The position numbers were made by a program, and so were the translations under genes. Shown piece after piece: positions 51,993-61,582 of a stretch of 64,000 nt of DNA. Under the pieces are notes generated by a model that worked only from the letters and a program-made list of their open reading frames with translations, did no database searches and had not been told where the DNA came from. Position 1 is the first letter of the stretch, and every line of letters begins with the position of its first letter. Source of the DNA: Alkalibacterium sp049389645 (lineage in GTDB: Bacteria; Bacillota; Bacilli; Lactobacillales; Carnobacteriaceae_A); the NCBI RefSeq assembly GCF_049389645.1, contig NZ_CP186540.1, forward strand, positions 1,798,001 to 1,862,000, in the 5' to 3' direction.

Positions 51993-52997
51993 ATGTTTAC
52001 GGATCGACGCTTGACTGAAGCGTATGAAAAAGCAAAAAATGTTTATTTTGATGACGACTCACGCATAGTGTTTATGAGTGATGCACATCGGGGAGACGGT
52101 AGTGTCTCAGATGAATTTTTGAAAAGCCGCAATATTTTTGTGCACGCTTTAAATGAGTATTATGCAAATGATTATACGTTTATTGAAATTGGTGACGGTG
52201 AAGAGTTGCTTGAGTATTCAGAGTTTGAATACATAAAAAATGCCCATCCAGATGTGTATGCAATGATTAAAAATTTTTATGACAATGATCGCTACATTCG
52301 GATATTCGGTAACCATGACATTTATCTGAAGAATCCGAAATATGTTCAAAAAAACTTGGACATCAACTATGATGAATTCACGGAAACTTTTTTTGATTTT
52401 TTGAAAGGCATCGAACCGCTGGAAGCGATTATATTGAAACATCGCTTAACAAGTCAGGAGTTGTTTGTCATTCACGGTCATCAGGGTGATGCACCTAATG
52501 ATCAATTCTGGTTTTTCACCATGCTTACAATCAAATATTTCTGGCGGTTTTTCCACCGCTTTGGCATGAAAAATCCGGCAAGTCCGGTAAAAAATGTTTC
52601 CAGACGTCATAAAATCGAACGCAACTACAGTAAATGGATCATTGAGCATCAGCGGCCGCTGATCTGCGGGCACACGCACCGTTTTAAATTTCCTAAAGAT
52701 AAAACAATCCCTTATTTCAATACAGGGTGCGGGATTTATCCAGCCAGTATCACAGCGATCGAGCTTACTGAAGGCATGATCCGCTTAGTGCGTTGGAAAG
52801 AATATGTCAATGATAGGGGCTTCTTATACATCAAGCGTGAAACGATGAGAGGGCCCGAACCGATCGAGGCTTTTGATACAAGAAAACCTCAGCCGGTAGT
52901 GGAGTATTTGTCTGAGCTTAAAAAGCAGCGCGCGAAAAAAACGCGGGAAGAACGTGCGGCCTTTAGAGAAGAAGAGATGCGTGAAGATGTTGATTGA
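51993..52997 (+). CDS. calcineurin-like metallophosphoesterase
   Basis: The 334-residue protein has the metal ligands of the family in order: DAHRGD (D-x-H), GDGEE, GNHD, HGH and CGHTHR. It should hydrolyse a phosphoester with two metals in the cytoplasm. The C-terminal tail is strongly charged (KKQRAKKTREERAAF). GAAGGAGG precedes ATG 51993. It overlaps the acetyltransferase start by about 11 nt. The substrate is unknown. Confidence 0.8.
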   Translation: MFTDRRLTEAYEKAKNVYFDDDSRIVFMSDAHRGDGSVSDEFLKSRNIFVHALNEYYANDYTFIEIGDGEELLEYSEFEYIKNAHPDVYAMIKNFYDNDRYIRIFGNHDIYLKNPKYVQKNLDINYDEFTETFFDFLKGIEPLEAIILKHRLTSQELFVIHGHQGDAPNDQFWFFTMLTIKYFWRFFHRFGMKNPASPVKNVSRRHKIERNYSKWIIEHQRPLICGHTHRFKFPKDKTIPYFNTGCGIYPASITAIELTEGMIRLVRWKEYVNDRGFLYIKRETMRGPEPIEAFDTRKPQPVVEYLSELKKQRAKKTREERAAFREEEMREDVD

Positions 52998-53586
52998 GCA
53001 TGATACGATGAAGCTTGAAAAAATGCAGGAAAAAGATATCCTTCAGGTTGCTGAGCTTTTAAGTAACGCGTTTGCGGAAAAATTTACGGAAGAGACGGGT
53101 TTATCCAAAGAAACAGCCAAAAGACTCATGAAGCTGCTCTGGTTAGAAGAATATGAGATGTTTGGGATGCAGCCTTACGTTTTGAAAGAAGCTGACGAAG
53201 TGGTGGGGGGGTTCGGCGTTACGCTGAACCAACGGAAAAAAATAACTGTTTCTTTTGTTGCAAAAGTGCTGGCAGCCGTTCGTGTCTTGGGAATGAAGCA
53301 GCTGCTACTTTTCGTTAAAGAAGCAGCGAAAACTAACCGCGACCCAGACAGAGATGAACTCTATATTGACTTTATCGCTGTGAAGGAATCCAGACGGAAT
53401 CAACACATCGGTCACCGATTGATGGAAGAAATCGAGCAGTTAAAAGAAAAGCATGCCGAGACCCTGAAATTAAGTTTGTACGTACTGAAAGACAATGAAC
53501 GTGCTAGGCATTTATACACGAAATACGGCTTTGAAGAATGTCGTGAACATGAACGTAAGTCCTACTATTTTATGGTTAAAAAATAA
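52987..53586 (+). CDS. GNAT family N-acetyltransferase
   Basis: About 199 residues with the GNAT core: acetyl-CoA loop IAVKESRRNQHIGHRL and the later SLYVLKDNERARHLYTKYGFEE. ATG 52987 overlaps the phosphoesterase end, so the two genes are coupled; an upstream 52954 start lies deeper inside it and is less likely. The acceptor is unknown. A terminator follows. Confidence 0.78.
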   Translation: MLIEHDTMKLEKMQEKDILQVAELLSNAFAEKFTEETGLSKETAKRLMKLLWLEEYEMFGMQPYVLKEADEVVGGFGVTLNQRKKITVSFVAKVLAAVRVLGMKQLLLFVKEAAKTNRDPDRDELYIDFIAVKESRRNQHIGHRLMEEIEQLKEKHAETLKLSLYVLKDNERARHLYTKYGFEECREHERKSYYFMVKK

Positions 53587-53610
53587 AGTGCATTTATAAA
53601 TGACGGACTG

Positions 53611-53646
53611 AAGCATCCAGAATATTGGATGCTTTATTTATTTTTA
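53611..53646 (+). terminator. terminator
   Basis: AAGCATCCA (53611-53619) pairs with TGGATGCTT (53626-53634), followed by a T-rich tail. Confidence 0.7.
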
Positions 53647-53750
53647 GAACATTTGATAAGTCCTACTATTTTTTAATCTGATTTTTTGCTATAGTGGGGT
53701 AATGACAAATAACATGTCAAACAAATAGAAAATTGAAGGAGGGAGTCCAG

Positions 53751-55109
53751 ATGGAGAAAAGAGAACATTATGGATTAAGTACAGCTATTTCGATGATCGT
53801 CGGAATAAGTATCGGTTCGGGAATATTTTTCAAATCCGATGATATATTACAGGCAACCGGTGGGAGTGTCTGGTTAGGCATCTTAGTCTTCCTGATTGGT
53901 GCATTCTGTGTTATTTTTGGCAGTATTACGATGTCTCAATTAGCAAGCCGATCCCAAAAAAGAGGAGGAGTCATCTCCTACTATGAAGAGTTTGTTTCAC
54001 CCCGTTTTGCGAGTGCCTTTGGGTGGTTTCAACTGTTCGTTTATTTTCCAACCATTACGGCTGTGGTGAGTTGGGTTTCAGGTATTTATACTATTTCTTT
54101 ATTGAATGTGACTCCTACGCTGGAACTACAAACATTACTGGGATTTGGTTATTTAAGCTTTTTCTTCTTAATGAATTATATGTCGTATAAACTTGGTGGT
54201 CGTTTTCAAAACGTCACGACTGTTGTAAAAATGATTCCTTTAATTGGGGTCGCATTGATCGGTTTATTCTGGTCACAAGGAACACCTGCTTTACCTGAAG
54301 GGGTTGCAGTAGTAGAATCCAGTGCTGTTGGCTGGGGCTTCCTGGCTGCACTGGCACCGATCGCCTTTTCATTTGACGGGTGGATCGTGTCAACTTCCAT
54401 CACGCAGGAAGTGAAGCAGCATCATAAAAACATGCCGATCGCCTTGACGGTTGGACCGCTTATAGTACTCGGTGTGTATCTGGCCTTTTTCTTAGGTATG
54501 ATTGCCATTGTCGGGACAGAATATATTTTATCCGCAGGAGATCAGGCCATCAGTCAAATTGGTTACTCCATATTTGGCGCAAGTGGAGAGAAAATCCTCT
54601 TGACCTTTGTCTTGATAGCCATCCTAGGCGTGGTCAACGGCATCTCACTTGGATACATTCGATTGCCGCAAACATTGGCATCTAAAAGTATGATACCTTT
54701 TAGTGGAAAGATTGCCCAAATTAGTGATAAAGAAGGACTGTCACCTTATGCTGCGCTATCTGCCTATTTGATCACCGTCTTTTGGCTGGTCGTGCATTAC
54801 TTGACCATGAGATTTGATGTATTAGCGGGCGGAGACATCAGTGAAATCGCGATCGTCTTCAGTTACGTGGCATACATTTTACTTTACGTTAAAGTCATGG
54901 GATTGAAAAAAACTGGTATCATCAAGAGCACCTTTTTAGGGACCGTTGCACCTGTTTTAGGCGTCATCGGCTCACTTGTCATCTTACTTGGGGGTGTTAT
55001 CTCCAACCCGGTCTACAGTCCAGTGTTCTTGCTTTTCTCAGGAGCTGTCTGTGTACTAGGTTATCTGTATGGCGTTAGAGGTAATAGCGGCGAGGATATG
55101 TCGCTGTGA
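53751..55109 (+). CDS. APC family amino acid permease
   Basis: About 452 residues with twelve membrane helices and the APC motif MIVGISIGSGIFFKSD at helix 1 (GxGxxF type). The other typical segment SFDGWIVSTSIT corresponds to helix 6. It should import or exchange an amino acid, possibly of the LAT type. ATG 53751 follows GAAGGAGGG; the in-frame start at 53733 overlaps this site. Overlaps cutC by 4 nt (GTGA). Confidence 0.82.
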   Translation: MEKREHYGLSTAISMIVGISIGSGIFFKSDDILQATGGSVWLGILVFLIGAFCVIFGSITMSQLASRSQKRGGVISYYEEFVSPRFASAFGWFQLFVYFPTITAVVSWVSGIYTISLLNVTPTLELQTLLGFGYLSFFFLMNYMSYKLGGRFQNVTTVVKMIPLIGVALIGLFWSQGTPALPEGVAVVESSAVGWGFLAALAPIAFSFDGWIVSTSITQEVKQHHKNMPIALTVGPLIVLGVYLAFFLGMIAIVGTEYILSAGDQAISQIGYSIFGASGEKILLTFVLIAILGVVNGISLGYIRLPQTLASKSMIPFSGKIAQISDKEGLSPYAALSAYLITVFWLVVHYLTMRFDVLAGGDISEIAIVFSYVAYILLYVKVMGLKKTGIIKSTFLGTVAPVLGVIGSLVILLGGVISNPVYSPVFLLFSGAVCVLGYLYGVRGNSGEDMSL

Positions 55110-55753
55110 TCAAGAGAGAGTTCTGTGCAGAAAACTTTACGCATGTACCTGAAGCGATTGAATTGGGGATCGAGCGTATTGAACTGTGCGACAACCTGGC
55201 TGTGGGTGGAACGACACCGACAGACGCTGTTCAGTTAGAAACCATAAGGTACGCGCATCCACGTGGCGTTGAAGTCGTCTCCATGATCAGACCGCGCGGT
55301 GGATCGTTCGTTTATAGCGAGACTGAAAAAAGTCAAATGCTTGAGCAAGCTATGCAGGCAATAAAGAATGGTTCCGATGGCATTGTTTTTGGCTGTTTAA
55401 CAGAGCAGGGAGACATTGATAAATCGTTTGTAGAAACACTGATCCGCATTTCCGGATCCAGACAAAGCGTTTTCCATATGGCTTTTGATGCTATCTCAAA
55501 AGAAAAACAACCCGAAGCATTAGACTGGTTGATCGAGGCCGGGTGTACCCGACTACTGACCAGAGGCGGGACGGTCGGAACTGCCCTGCAGCATAAAGCA
55601 GTCATTAATGAACTGATCGAACGAGCCGGATCACAGATGGAAATTCTGCCCGGTGGCGGTATTACTCATGAGAACCTGGATGAAGCTAAGGCGGAGATCC
55701 ATGCGACTCAATTTCATGGAACCCAAATCGTACCATTGACTCACATTAAATAA
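55106..55753 (+). CDS. cutC: copper homeostasis protein CutC
   Basis: The 215-residue TIM-barrel protein shows IELCDNLAVGGTTPT, MIRPRGG, GIVFGCLTEQGDID, HMAFD, LLTRGG and ILPGGGI, all hallmarks of CutC. It is thought to bind Cu(I) or take part in sugar-like metabolism; the molecular role in bacteria is debated. Start is GTG at 55106, overlapping the permease stop. Its coupling to an amino acid permease has no obvious logic. Confidence 0.85.
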   Translation: MIKREFCAENFTHVPEAIELGIERIELCDNLAVGGTTPTDAVQLETIRYAHPRGVEVVSMIRPRGGSFVYSETEKSQMLEQAMQAIKNGSDGIVFGCLTEQGDIDKSFVETLIRISGSRQSVFHMAFDAISKEKQPEALDWLIEAGCTRLLTRGGTVGTALQHKAVINELIERAGSQMEILPGGGITHENLDEAKAEIHATQFHGTQIVPLTHIK

Positions 55754-55768
55754 TTTCAATAAAAAGTG

Positions 55769-55798
55769 TTGACAGATGATCGAGTAATCTGTTAAGAT
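55769..55798 (+). promoter_or_regulatory. promoter of the met T-box leader
   Basis: TTGACA (55769-55774) with TAAGAT (55793-55798), spacing 18. It precedes the T-box leader by about 40 bp. Confidence 0.6.
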
Positions 55799-55841
55799 TC
55801 TAATCATTAAAGGAAAACAAAAAAATAATGAGAAATAAATG

Positions 55842-56136
55842 AGCGTTGAAAAGATAAGTACAGATCAGAGTATCATCTCAGAGAGCTTCCGTTGGGTGAA
55901 AGGGAGCATGATAATCGATTTGGAAAATGGTCTTTGAGCAGAAGTAGTGAGTGATGTCATGAGCTATTTCCGGTTGCACCCGGTACAGTGCCACAGTATG
56001 CAGGAGCCGTTTTGGACTTTTAAGTACTGGTAGAGGTTGTTTTAGTAATAAAACAACAAACAAAGGTGGAACCGCGCTAACTTAACTAAATTAGTCGCCC
56101 TTTTTGAGTCAGAGGACTCGAAAAGGGCGTTTTTTA
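55842..56136 (+). promoter_or_regulatory. T-box riboswitch, Met (AUG) specifier, with terminator
   Basis: Landmarks are AGAGAGC (distal stem I), GAAAATGGTCTTTGAG with specifier ATG at 55927-55929, the T-box core AGGTGGAACCGCG (56062-56075) and a terminator whose arms span 56096-56110 and 56115-56129, followed by TTTTTT. Uncharged tRNA-Met should stabilise the antiterminator and turn on metNIQ. The ATG specifier agrees with the transporter downstream. Confidence 0.9.
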
Positions 56137-56167
56137 TTGTCTGAAACAATTGGAAGGAGTGAGACGA

Positions 56168-57202
56168 TTGATTACATTAAAGGGAATTAATAAAACATAT
56201 GAAAGTAAGGCCGGTCGTTTTGAAGCGGTTAAAGAAGTGAATCTAACCATAAATAAAGGTGAAATTTTTGGCTTTGTAGGTTATTCAGGAGCAGGTAAGA
56301 GTACGCTCCTTCGCTTGATAAACGGACTGGAATTACCATCAGCAGGAACGGTGCAACTGGAGGACAAACTATTATCCGAACTAAATAAAAAAGCGATTCG
56401 GAAGGAACGTCATTCGATCGGTATGATTTTTCAGCACTTCAATCTTCTTTGGAGTCGAACGGTGCTAGAAAATGTGATGTTTCCGCTGGAAATTGCCAAA
56501 GCAGATAAAGAAAAACGCATCAAAAAAGCGAAAGACTTGATTCAACTGGTTGGATTGTCAGGCAAGGAGAATGCCTATCCTGCACAATTGAGTGGAGGGG
56601 AAAAACAGCGTGTCGGTATTGCCAGAGCACTAGCGAACGATCCAAAAGTGCTACTCAGTGATGAAGCTACGAGTGCCTTGGATCCGCAGACGACCGATGA
56701 AGTGTTGGAGCTGCTTGAAAAAATCAATCGAGAACTGAACGTCACGATCGTTTTGATCACACATGAGATGGAAGTGGTTCGAAAAATTTGTAACCGCGTC
56801 GCTGTGATGGACTCAGGCGTCATTGTTGAAGAAGGGCTGGTTTTAGATGTCTTCAAGCATCCCAAACATCCGGTGACCCAGCGTTTTGTCAAACAAGACC
56901 GGGAGATCGACAGCAAAGAAACATTAGAAGCTTTAAAAGAACTGCAGGCACTCTACCCGGACGGCAATATCGTCCAGCTCCTGTTTGAAGGCGGAAACGT
57001 GAACGTACCGATCATCACGCAGGTCAGTCGGGAGACTGGGGTCGACGTTAATATCATTCAAGGCAGCATCCAGTCCACGCATGAAGTACCGATGGGGACG
57101 CTAGTGGTGCAGCTGCTCGGGACAAAGGACGAACGTCAGGCTGCTTTAAATTTACTGGCTACGTATCCAATCGAAGTGGAGGTGCTCGGACATGCTGACT
57201 AA
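56168..57202 (+). CDS. metN: methionine ABC transporter ATP-binding protein
   Basis: About 344 residues: Walker A (GYSGAGKSTL), signature LSGGEKQR, Walker B LLSDEATSALDPQT, the switch His in ITHEMEVV, and the C-terminal NIL regulatory domain (about 265-340) typical of MetN. TTG 56168 is 8 nt after GGAAGGAG and gives MITLKGI; longer starts overlap the site. It powers D/L-methionine uptake with MetI and MetQ. Controlled by the T-box upstream. Confidence 0.92.
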   Translation: MITLKGINKTYESKAGRFEAVKEVNLTINKGEIFGFVGYSGAGKSTLLRLINGLELPSAGTVQLEDKLLSELNKKAIRKERHSIGMIFQHFNLLWSRTVLENVMFPLEIAKADKEKRIKKAKDLIQLVGLSGKENAYPAQLSGGEKQRVGIARALANDPKVLLSDEATSALDPQTTDEVLELLEKINRELNVTIVLITHEMEVVRKICNRVAVMDSGVIVEEGLVLDVFKHPKHPVTQRFVKQDREIDSKETLEALKELQALYPDGNIVQLLFEGGNVNVPIITQVSRETGVDVNIIQGSIQSTHEVPMGTLVVQLLGTKDERQAALNLLATYPIEVEVLGHAD

Positions 57203-57896
57203 TACAATTCAAACGGGAAATATCTTTCTAGACTATTTAGATTTTGAATCGATCGCCTGGGACCGGGTCTGGGTCGCAACGAGAGAAACACTTTACATGA
57301 CCAGTATTTCGGTTATCGCTGTTTTTTTCTTAGGGATCTTGCTCGGGTTACTATTGTATGAGACCCGAAACAGTTCGTCAACATTCGCCGTCATTTTATA
57401 TAAAGTTGTCGCCTTTTTAGTCAATGTGTTTCGCTCGATTCCTTTTATCATTTTGATTGTCTTGCTGATACCTTTTACAAAAGCGATAGTGGGAAGTATG
57501 ACAGGACCGACTGCGGGCTTACCTGCACTCATCTTGTCAGCCGCACCGTTTTATGGACGACTGGTTGAAACCGGTTTGAGAGAAGTGGATAAAGGGGTCA
57601 TCGAAGCCGCTGAAGCGATGGGCTCAACCAAATGGGAAATCATCAAAAAAGTGTATATCCCGGAAAGTCTGCCAAATATTGTTGCAGGCATTACAGTCAC
57701 AGCTATTTCACTTGTAGGTTACACAGCCATGGCAGGTGTGATCGGTGCAGGTGGCTTAGGGAATCTCGCTTATCTAGAAGGGTTCCAACGCAGTCGCCCG
57801 AACGTCACTCTCGTAGCGACAGTGATCATCTTACTCATCGTGTTCATTATTCAATTTATCGGAGACACATGGGTCACAAAAATTGATAAACGGTAA
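57192..57896 (+). CDS. metI: methionine ABC transporter permease
   Basis: The 234-residue membrane protein has five to six helices and the EAA-type motif EAAEAMGSTKWEIIKKVYIPE that docks MetN. It overlaps metN by 11 nt. It forms the transmembrane channel for methionine. Confidence 0.92.
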   Translation: MLTNTIQTGNIFLDYLDFESIAWDRVWVATRETLYMTSISVIAVFFLGILLGLLLYETRNSSSTFAVILYKVVAFLVNVFRSIPFIILIVLLIPFTKAIVGSMTGPTAGLPALILSAAPFYGRLVETGLREVDKGVIEAAEAMGSTKWEIIKKVYIPESLPNIVAGITVTAISLVGYTAMAGVIGAGGLGNLAYLEGFQRSRPNVTLVATVIILLIVFIIQFIGDTWVTKIDKR

Positions 57897-57940
57897 TAAA
57901 GGATTTATAAAAATGAAAAATAAGAATTAAGGGGAGAAAG

Positions 57941-58762
57941 ATGATGAAAAAAATTAATGGGATAGTTCTTTTAAGCAGTGCCTTACTATTAGCAGCATGT
58001 GGTAACGGAGAAGAAAGTATTGAAGAGTCACAGACTTTGACGGTTGGGGCAACGAATGTCCCACATGCCGAAATTTTAGAATTTGCAAAACCTCTGTTGG
58101 CAGAAGAAGGGATCGAGTTAACAATCGAGACCTACAATGATTATGTCATTCCAAACTTAGCTCTGTCTGATGGCGATTTGGATGCCAACTACTTCCAGCA
58201 TGTGCCTTATTTCGAAGGACAAGTGGCAGAGAATAATTACGATTTCGTCAACGCTGGGGGCATTCATTTGGAACCACTGGGGGCTTATTCTAACCGCTAT
58301 GATGATTTAAGCGACTTACCTGAAGGGGCAACCGTTCTGACCAGTAACAGTGTCGCCGATCACGGTCGTGTCTTGAGTGTCCTGGTTGATGCCGGACTGA
58401 TCGAAGTCGATGACTCGGTTGAATTGGTGGATGCTACCTTTGATGATATCACTGCAAATGACCTCAATCTGCAATTTGAATATGAATACGATGCGGCTCT
58501 ACTGCCAACACTTTATGCAGAAGATGAAGGGGACTTGTTCTTTATCAACTCCAACTTCGCAGTTGACCAGGGAATCAGCCCAGTTGATGACTCTATTGCC
58601 TTGGAAAACACTTCATCACCTTATGCCAATATCATTGCCGTCCGTTCAGAAGACGAAAATGATGAACGCATTGCCAAACTCGTCGAAGTGTTACGTTCAG
58701 AAGAAACGCAGGAATTCATCCTGGAAACATGGGATGGCGCTGTCCTTCCAGTGGATGAGTAA
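57941..58762 (+). CDS. metQ: methionine-binding lipoprotein
   Basis: The 273-residue lipoprotein has lipobox LLAAC and the NlpA/MetQ binding fold: TVGATNVPHAEIL, DLDANYFQHVPYF, VTVLTSNS-like, and ANIIAVRSEDEND. It delivers methionine to MetNI. ATG 57941 is followed by another ATG (57944); either could be used. Confidence 0.92.
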   Translation: MMKKINGIVLLSSALLLAACGNGEESIEESQTLTVGATNVPHAEILEFAKPLLAEEGIELTIETYNDYVIPNLALSDGDLDANYFQHVPYFEGQVAENNYDFVNAGGIHLEPLGAYSNRYDDLSDLPEGATVLTSNSVADHGRVLSVLVDAGLIEVDDSVELVDATFDDITANDLNLQFEYEYDAALLPTLYAEDEGDLFFINSNFAVDQGISPVDDSIALENTSSPYANIIAVRSEDENDERIAKLVEVLRSEETQEFILETWDGAVLPVDE

Positions 58763-58885
58763 CAGATAAAACTGTAAAGATTAAATTTCCCCAAAGATTC
58801 GATGCTTATCTTTACTTCCTTCCTGGCTTCTTTAAAATAGGAGATAAGGAAAGAGTAAGAGCTAGACGAAGGGAAGAGTAATTAG

Positions 58886-60100
58886 ATGAGTAAAGTATAT
58901 ATCGCAGGTGCAAAACGCACGCCGATCGGTTCATTCTTAGGCGCTTTGAAAGATGTGTCAGCGTCAGAACTTGGCAGCTATGCAATCAAAGGTGTGCTCG
59001 AACAAAGCGGGATCAGACACGAAGACATCGACGAAGTGGTGCTGGGGAACGTTTTGCCAGCCGGACAAGGGCAGGGCGTTGCCCGTCAGGCATCGATCAA
59101 GGCAGGTATTCCAGTCGAAGTTCCCGCTTATTCGTTGAACATGGTCTGCGGCAGTGGTCTGAAAACCGTGATCAATGCGTATCTGGGTGTCAAATCGGGA
59201 GAGTATCAGGCAATCGTTGCCGGCGGAACAGAATCCATGAGTCAGGCACCTTACCTTATTCCCGGCAGCACGCGTGCGGGACACAAGATGGCTGAATACA
59301 AAGTGGGCGACCATATGCTGGATGATGCCTTGACCGATGCTTTTGAAGGCTATCATATGGGGGTAACGGCTGAAAACATTGTCGAACGCTATGGTATCAC
59401 CCGTGAAGAGCAGGATCGTTTTGCGATCACGTCTCAAAAACGCGCAATCGAAGCGATAGATAACGGCTCATTCAAGGACGAAATCGTTCCGGTGGAAACC
59501 AGCGTCCGTCGCGAAACAGTTGTAGTCGATACGGATGAATACCCTAACCGTAAAACGACGGAAGACAAGCTGAACAGCCTGCGTCCGGCTTTCAAAAAAG
59601 ACGGGTCTGTGACGGCCGGAAATGCATCCGGTATTAACGATGGCGCCAGCGCCACCTTAATCGTTGGCGAAGAATACATGAAAGCGAACGGTTTGAAACC
59701 ACTAGTTGAAATTGTAGCCGTCGGCCAGGGTGGTGTGGATCCCTCTGTTATGGGACTTGGTCCGACGCCGGCGATCAAGCAGGCGATGAAAAAAGCTGGC
59801 ATCGACTTCAAAGATATCGATATTTTCGAGCTGAATGAAGCATTCGCTTCACAAAGTTTGGGCGTCTTGAAAGAAATAACTGATGCCTTTGACGTCAGCA
59901 AAGACTACATGCTCGAACGCACGAATCTGAACGGGGGAGCGATCGCTTTAGGCCATCCCGTGGGTGCCAGTGGGAACCGTATTCTAGTGACACTGATTCA
60001 TGCCCTGAAACAGCGCGGGTTGAAGTATGGTCTGGCATCGCTCTGCATCGGTGGCGGTATGGGTGTCGCGGTCCTCGTTAAAAATACAGATTCAGAATAA
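58886..60100 (+). CDS. acetyl-CoA acetyltransferase (thiolase)
   Basis: The 404-residue thiolase has the nucleophile Cys in NMVCGSGLKTV (about residue 88), NEAFASQ, GHPVGASG with the catalytic His, and the second Cys in SLCIGGGMG. It condenses two acetyl-CoA into acetoacetyl-CoA, in lactic acid bacteria mainly for the mevalonate pathway. Whether it serves biosynthesis or degradation is not clear from neighbours. It stands alone between met and rib units. Confidence 0.92.
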   Translation: MSKVYIAGAKRTPIGSFLGALKDVSASELGSYAIKGVLEQSGIRHEDIDEVVLGNVLPAGQGQGVARQASIKAGIPVEVPAYSLNMVCGSGLKTVINAYLGVKSGEYQAIVAGGTESMSQAPYLIPGSTRAGHKMAEYKVGDHMLDDALTDAFEGYHMGVTAENIVERYGITREEQDRFAITSQKRAIEAIDNGSFKDEIVPVETSVRRETVVVDTDEYPNRKTTEDKLNSLRPAFKKDGSVTAGNASGINDGASATLIVGEEYMKANGLKPLVEIVAVGQGGVDPSVMGLGPTPAIKQAMKKAGIDFKDIDIFELNEAFASQSLGVLKEITDAFDVSKDYMLERTNLNGGAIALGHPVGASGNRILVTLIHALKQRGLKYGLASLCIGGGMGVAVLVKNTDSE

Positions 60101-60154
60101 ACATGTTGACAAGTGGTCGGCCCCGATATATTATTGAGTTGAGAAAACTAAATA

Positions 60155-60261
60155 GTCTTCAGGGCAGGGTGTAAGTCCCTACCGGTGGTAAAGCCCACGA
60201 GCCGCAAGGCAGATTCGGTCAAATTCCGAAGCCGACAGTATAGTCTGGATGAAAGAAGACA
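60155..60261 (+). promoter_or_regulatory. FMN riboswitch (RFN element)
   Basis: All conserved blocks are present: CTTCAGGGCAGGGTG, CCCTACCGGTGGT, GCCCACGAGCC, GATTCGGT, CCGAAGCCGACAGT, and TCTGGATGAAAGAAGA at the closing stem. Binding of FMN should repress the rib operon downstream. Confidence 0.95.
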
Positions 60262-60332
60262 GTATAAATGACACAACTATGAGTCTAAATGATCCAAACG
60301 GATTTTTTAGTTAAACTGACGTTGTATTTTGA

Positions 60333-60365
60333 ATGCCCTGGAATTTTTATTCCAGGGCATTTTTA
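60333..60365 (+). terminator. riboswitch expression-platform terminator
   Basis: ATGCCCTGGAAT (60333-60344) pairs perfectly with 60349-60360, followed by TTTTTA. It is the likely FMN-dependent terminator. Confidence 0.8.
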
Positions 60366-60433
60366 TATAGCAACACTCCTCTACTGATAAATAGGGAGAG
60401 TCTCGTAAGTGTGACAGGAAATATATTTGTGTT

Positions 60434-60466
60434 GCCCTGAATCTGAAAAGATTGAGGGCTTTTTTA
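60434..60466 (+). terminator. second terminator-like hairpin before ribD
   Basis: GCCCT..AATCT pairs with AGATT..GGGC, followed by TTTTTT, ending just 20 bp before the ribD start. It may reinforce the riboswitch switch or hide the ribosome site. Confidence 0.55.
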
Positions 60467-60484
60467 ATGCCGTGAAAGGATTTT

Positions 60485-61582
60485 ATGATGGATATCAAAT
60501 ATATGGAACGTGCTTTAGAATTAGCTGGAAAAGGTAGAGGTTTTACGTCACCCAATCCCATGGTCGGTGCTGTCATCGTCAAAGACGGGAAGGTCATTGG
60601 GGAAGGCTACCATGAAAAAGTGGGCGAGGCCCATGCTGAAGTCAATGCGATCCGTTCGGCCACAGAATCTGTCGAAGGGGCGACCATGTATGTCACGCTT
60701 GAACCGTGTTCACACTACGGCAAGACACCGCCTTGCTCAAATTTGATCATTGAAAAGAAACTTAAAAAAGTAGTGGTTGCAGCGACGGATCCCAATCCGC
60801 TGGTTTCCGGTAGAGGACTCGAGCGTCTGAGAAAAGCCGGTATCGAAGTCATCGAAGGAGTCCTGGAAGAAAAGAGCAATCAATTAAATGAAATATTCAA
60901 TCAATATATCACAACGAGAATGCCCTTTGTCTTGATGAAGTATGCCATGTCTTTAGACGGTAAGATCGCCACGGCAACAGGAGAGTCCAAATGGATCTCT
61001 TCCGAGCAGTCGAGAGAACACGCGCATCAGTTAAGAGGCTATCTCTCGGGTATTATGGTGGGGATAGGAACCGTATTGAAAGATGATCCGCTACTCACTT
61101 GCCGTATACCCGGTTACACTCATCCAACCCGGATCGTCCTGGACAGTGAGCTGCGCATCCCACTTGAATCCAATGTTTTAATGAATCAGGACGAGGCGCC
61201 AACCCTGGTCATTACCACAGAACACGCCTCGATGAGCATGCGAAACGAGATAGAAAAATTAGGCGTCGACGTTCTCATCGTTCCTGAACACAACGGGAAA
61301 GTGGACTTGAAAAAGGCACTGGCTTTACTCGGTGAAAAAGGAATCGATAGTATCCTGCTTGAAGGTGGAGGCACACTGAATGCGGCAGCTTTGGAAGCGG
61401 GGATCGTCAACAAAGTAAACATTTATATTGCCCCAAAAATAATAGGGGGCGCCAATGCCATCTCACCAATCATGGGTCGAGGCGTGGAAACTATGAAAGA
61501 CGCCTTCGCTATTACATCAATGCAAGTCACACAATTAAACGAAGATATATTTATAGAAGGCTATATAATGGAGGGAAGCTAA
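60485..61582 (+). CDS. ribD: bifunctional riboflavin deaminase/reductase
   Basis: The 365-residue enzyme combines a zinc deaminase (HAEVNAI with PCSHYGKTPPC, about 48-85) and a C-terminal reductase (KYAMSLDGKIATATGESKWIS, LLEGGGTLNA). It catalyses the second and third steps of riboflavin synthesis. Start ATG 60485 (or 60488) follows AAAGGA. FMN-riboswitch controlled. Confidence 0.93.
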   Translation: MMDIKYMERALELAGKGRGFTSPNPMVGAVIVKDGKVIGEGYHEKVGEAHAEVNAIRSATESVEGATMYVTLEPCSHYGKTPPCSNLIIEKKLKKVVVAATDPNPLVSGRGLERLRKAGIEVIEGVLEEKSNQLNEIFNQYITTRMPFVLMKYAMSLDGKIATATGESKWISSEQSREHAHQLRGYLSGIMVGIGTVLKDDPLLTCRIPGYTHPTRIVLDSELRIPLESNVLMNQDEAPTLVITTEHASMSMRNEIEKLGVDVLIVPEHNGKVDLKKALALLGEKGIDSILLEGGGTLNAAALEAGIVNKVNIYIAPKIIGGANAISPIMGRGVETMKDAFAITSMQVTQLNEDIFIEGYIMEGS

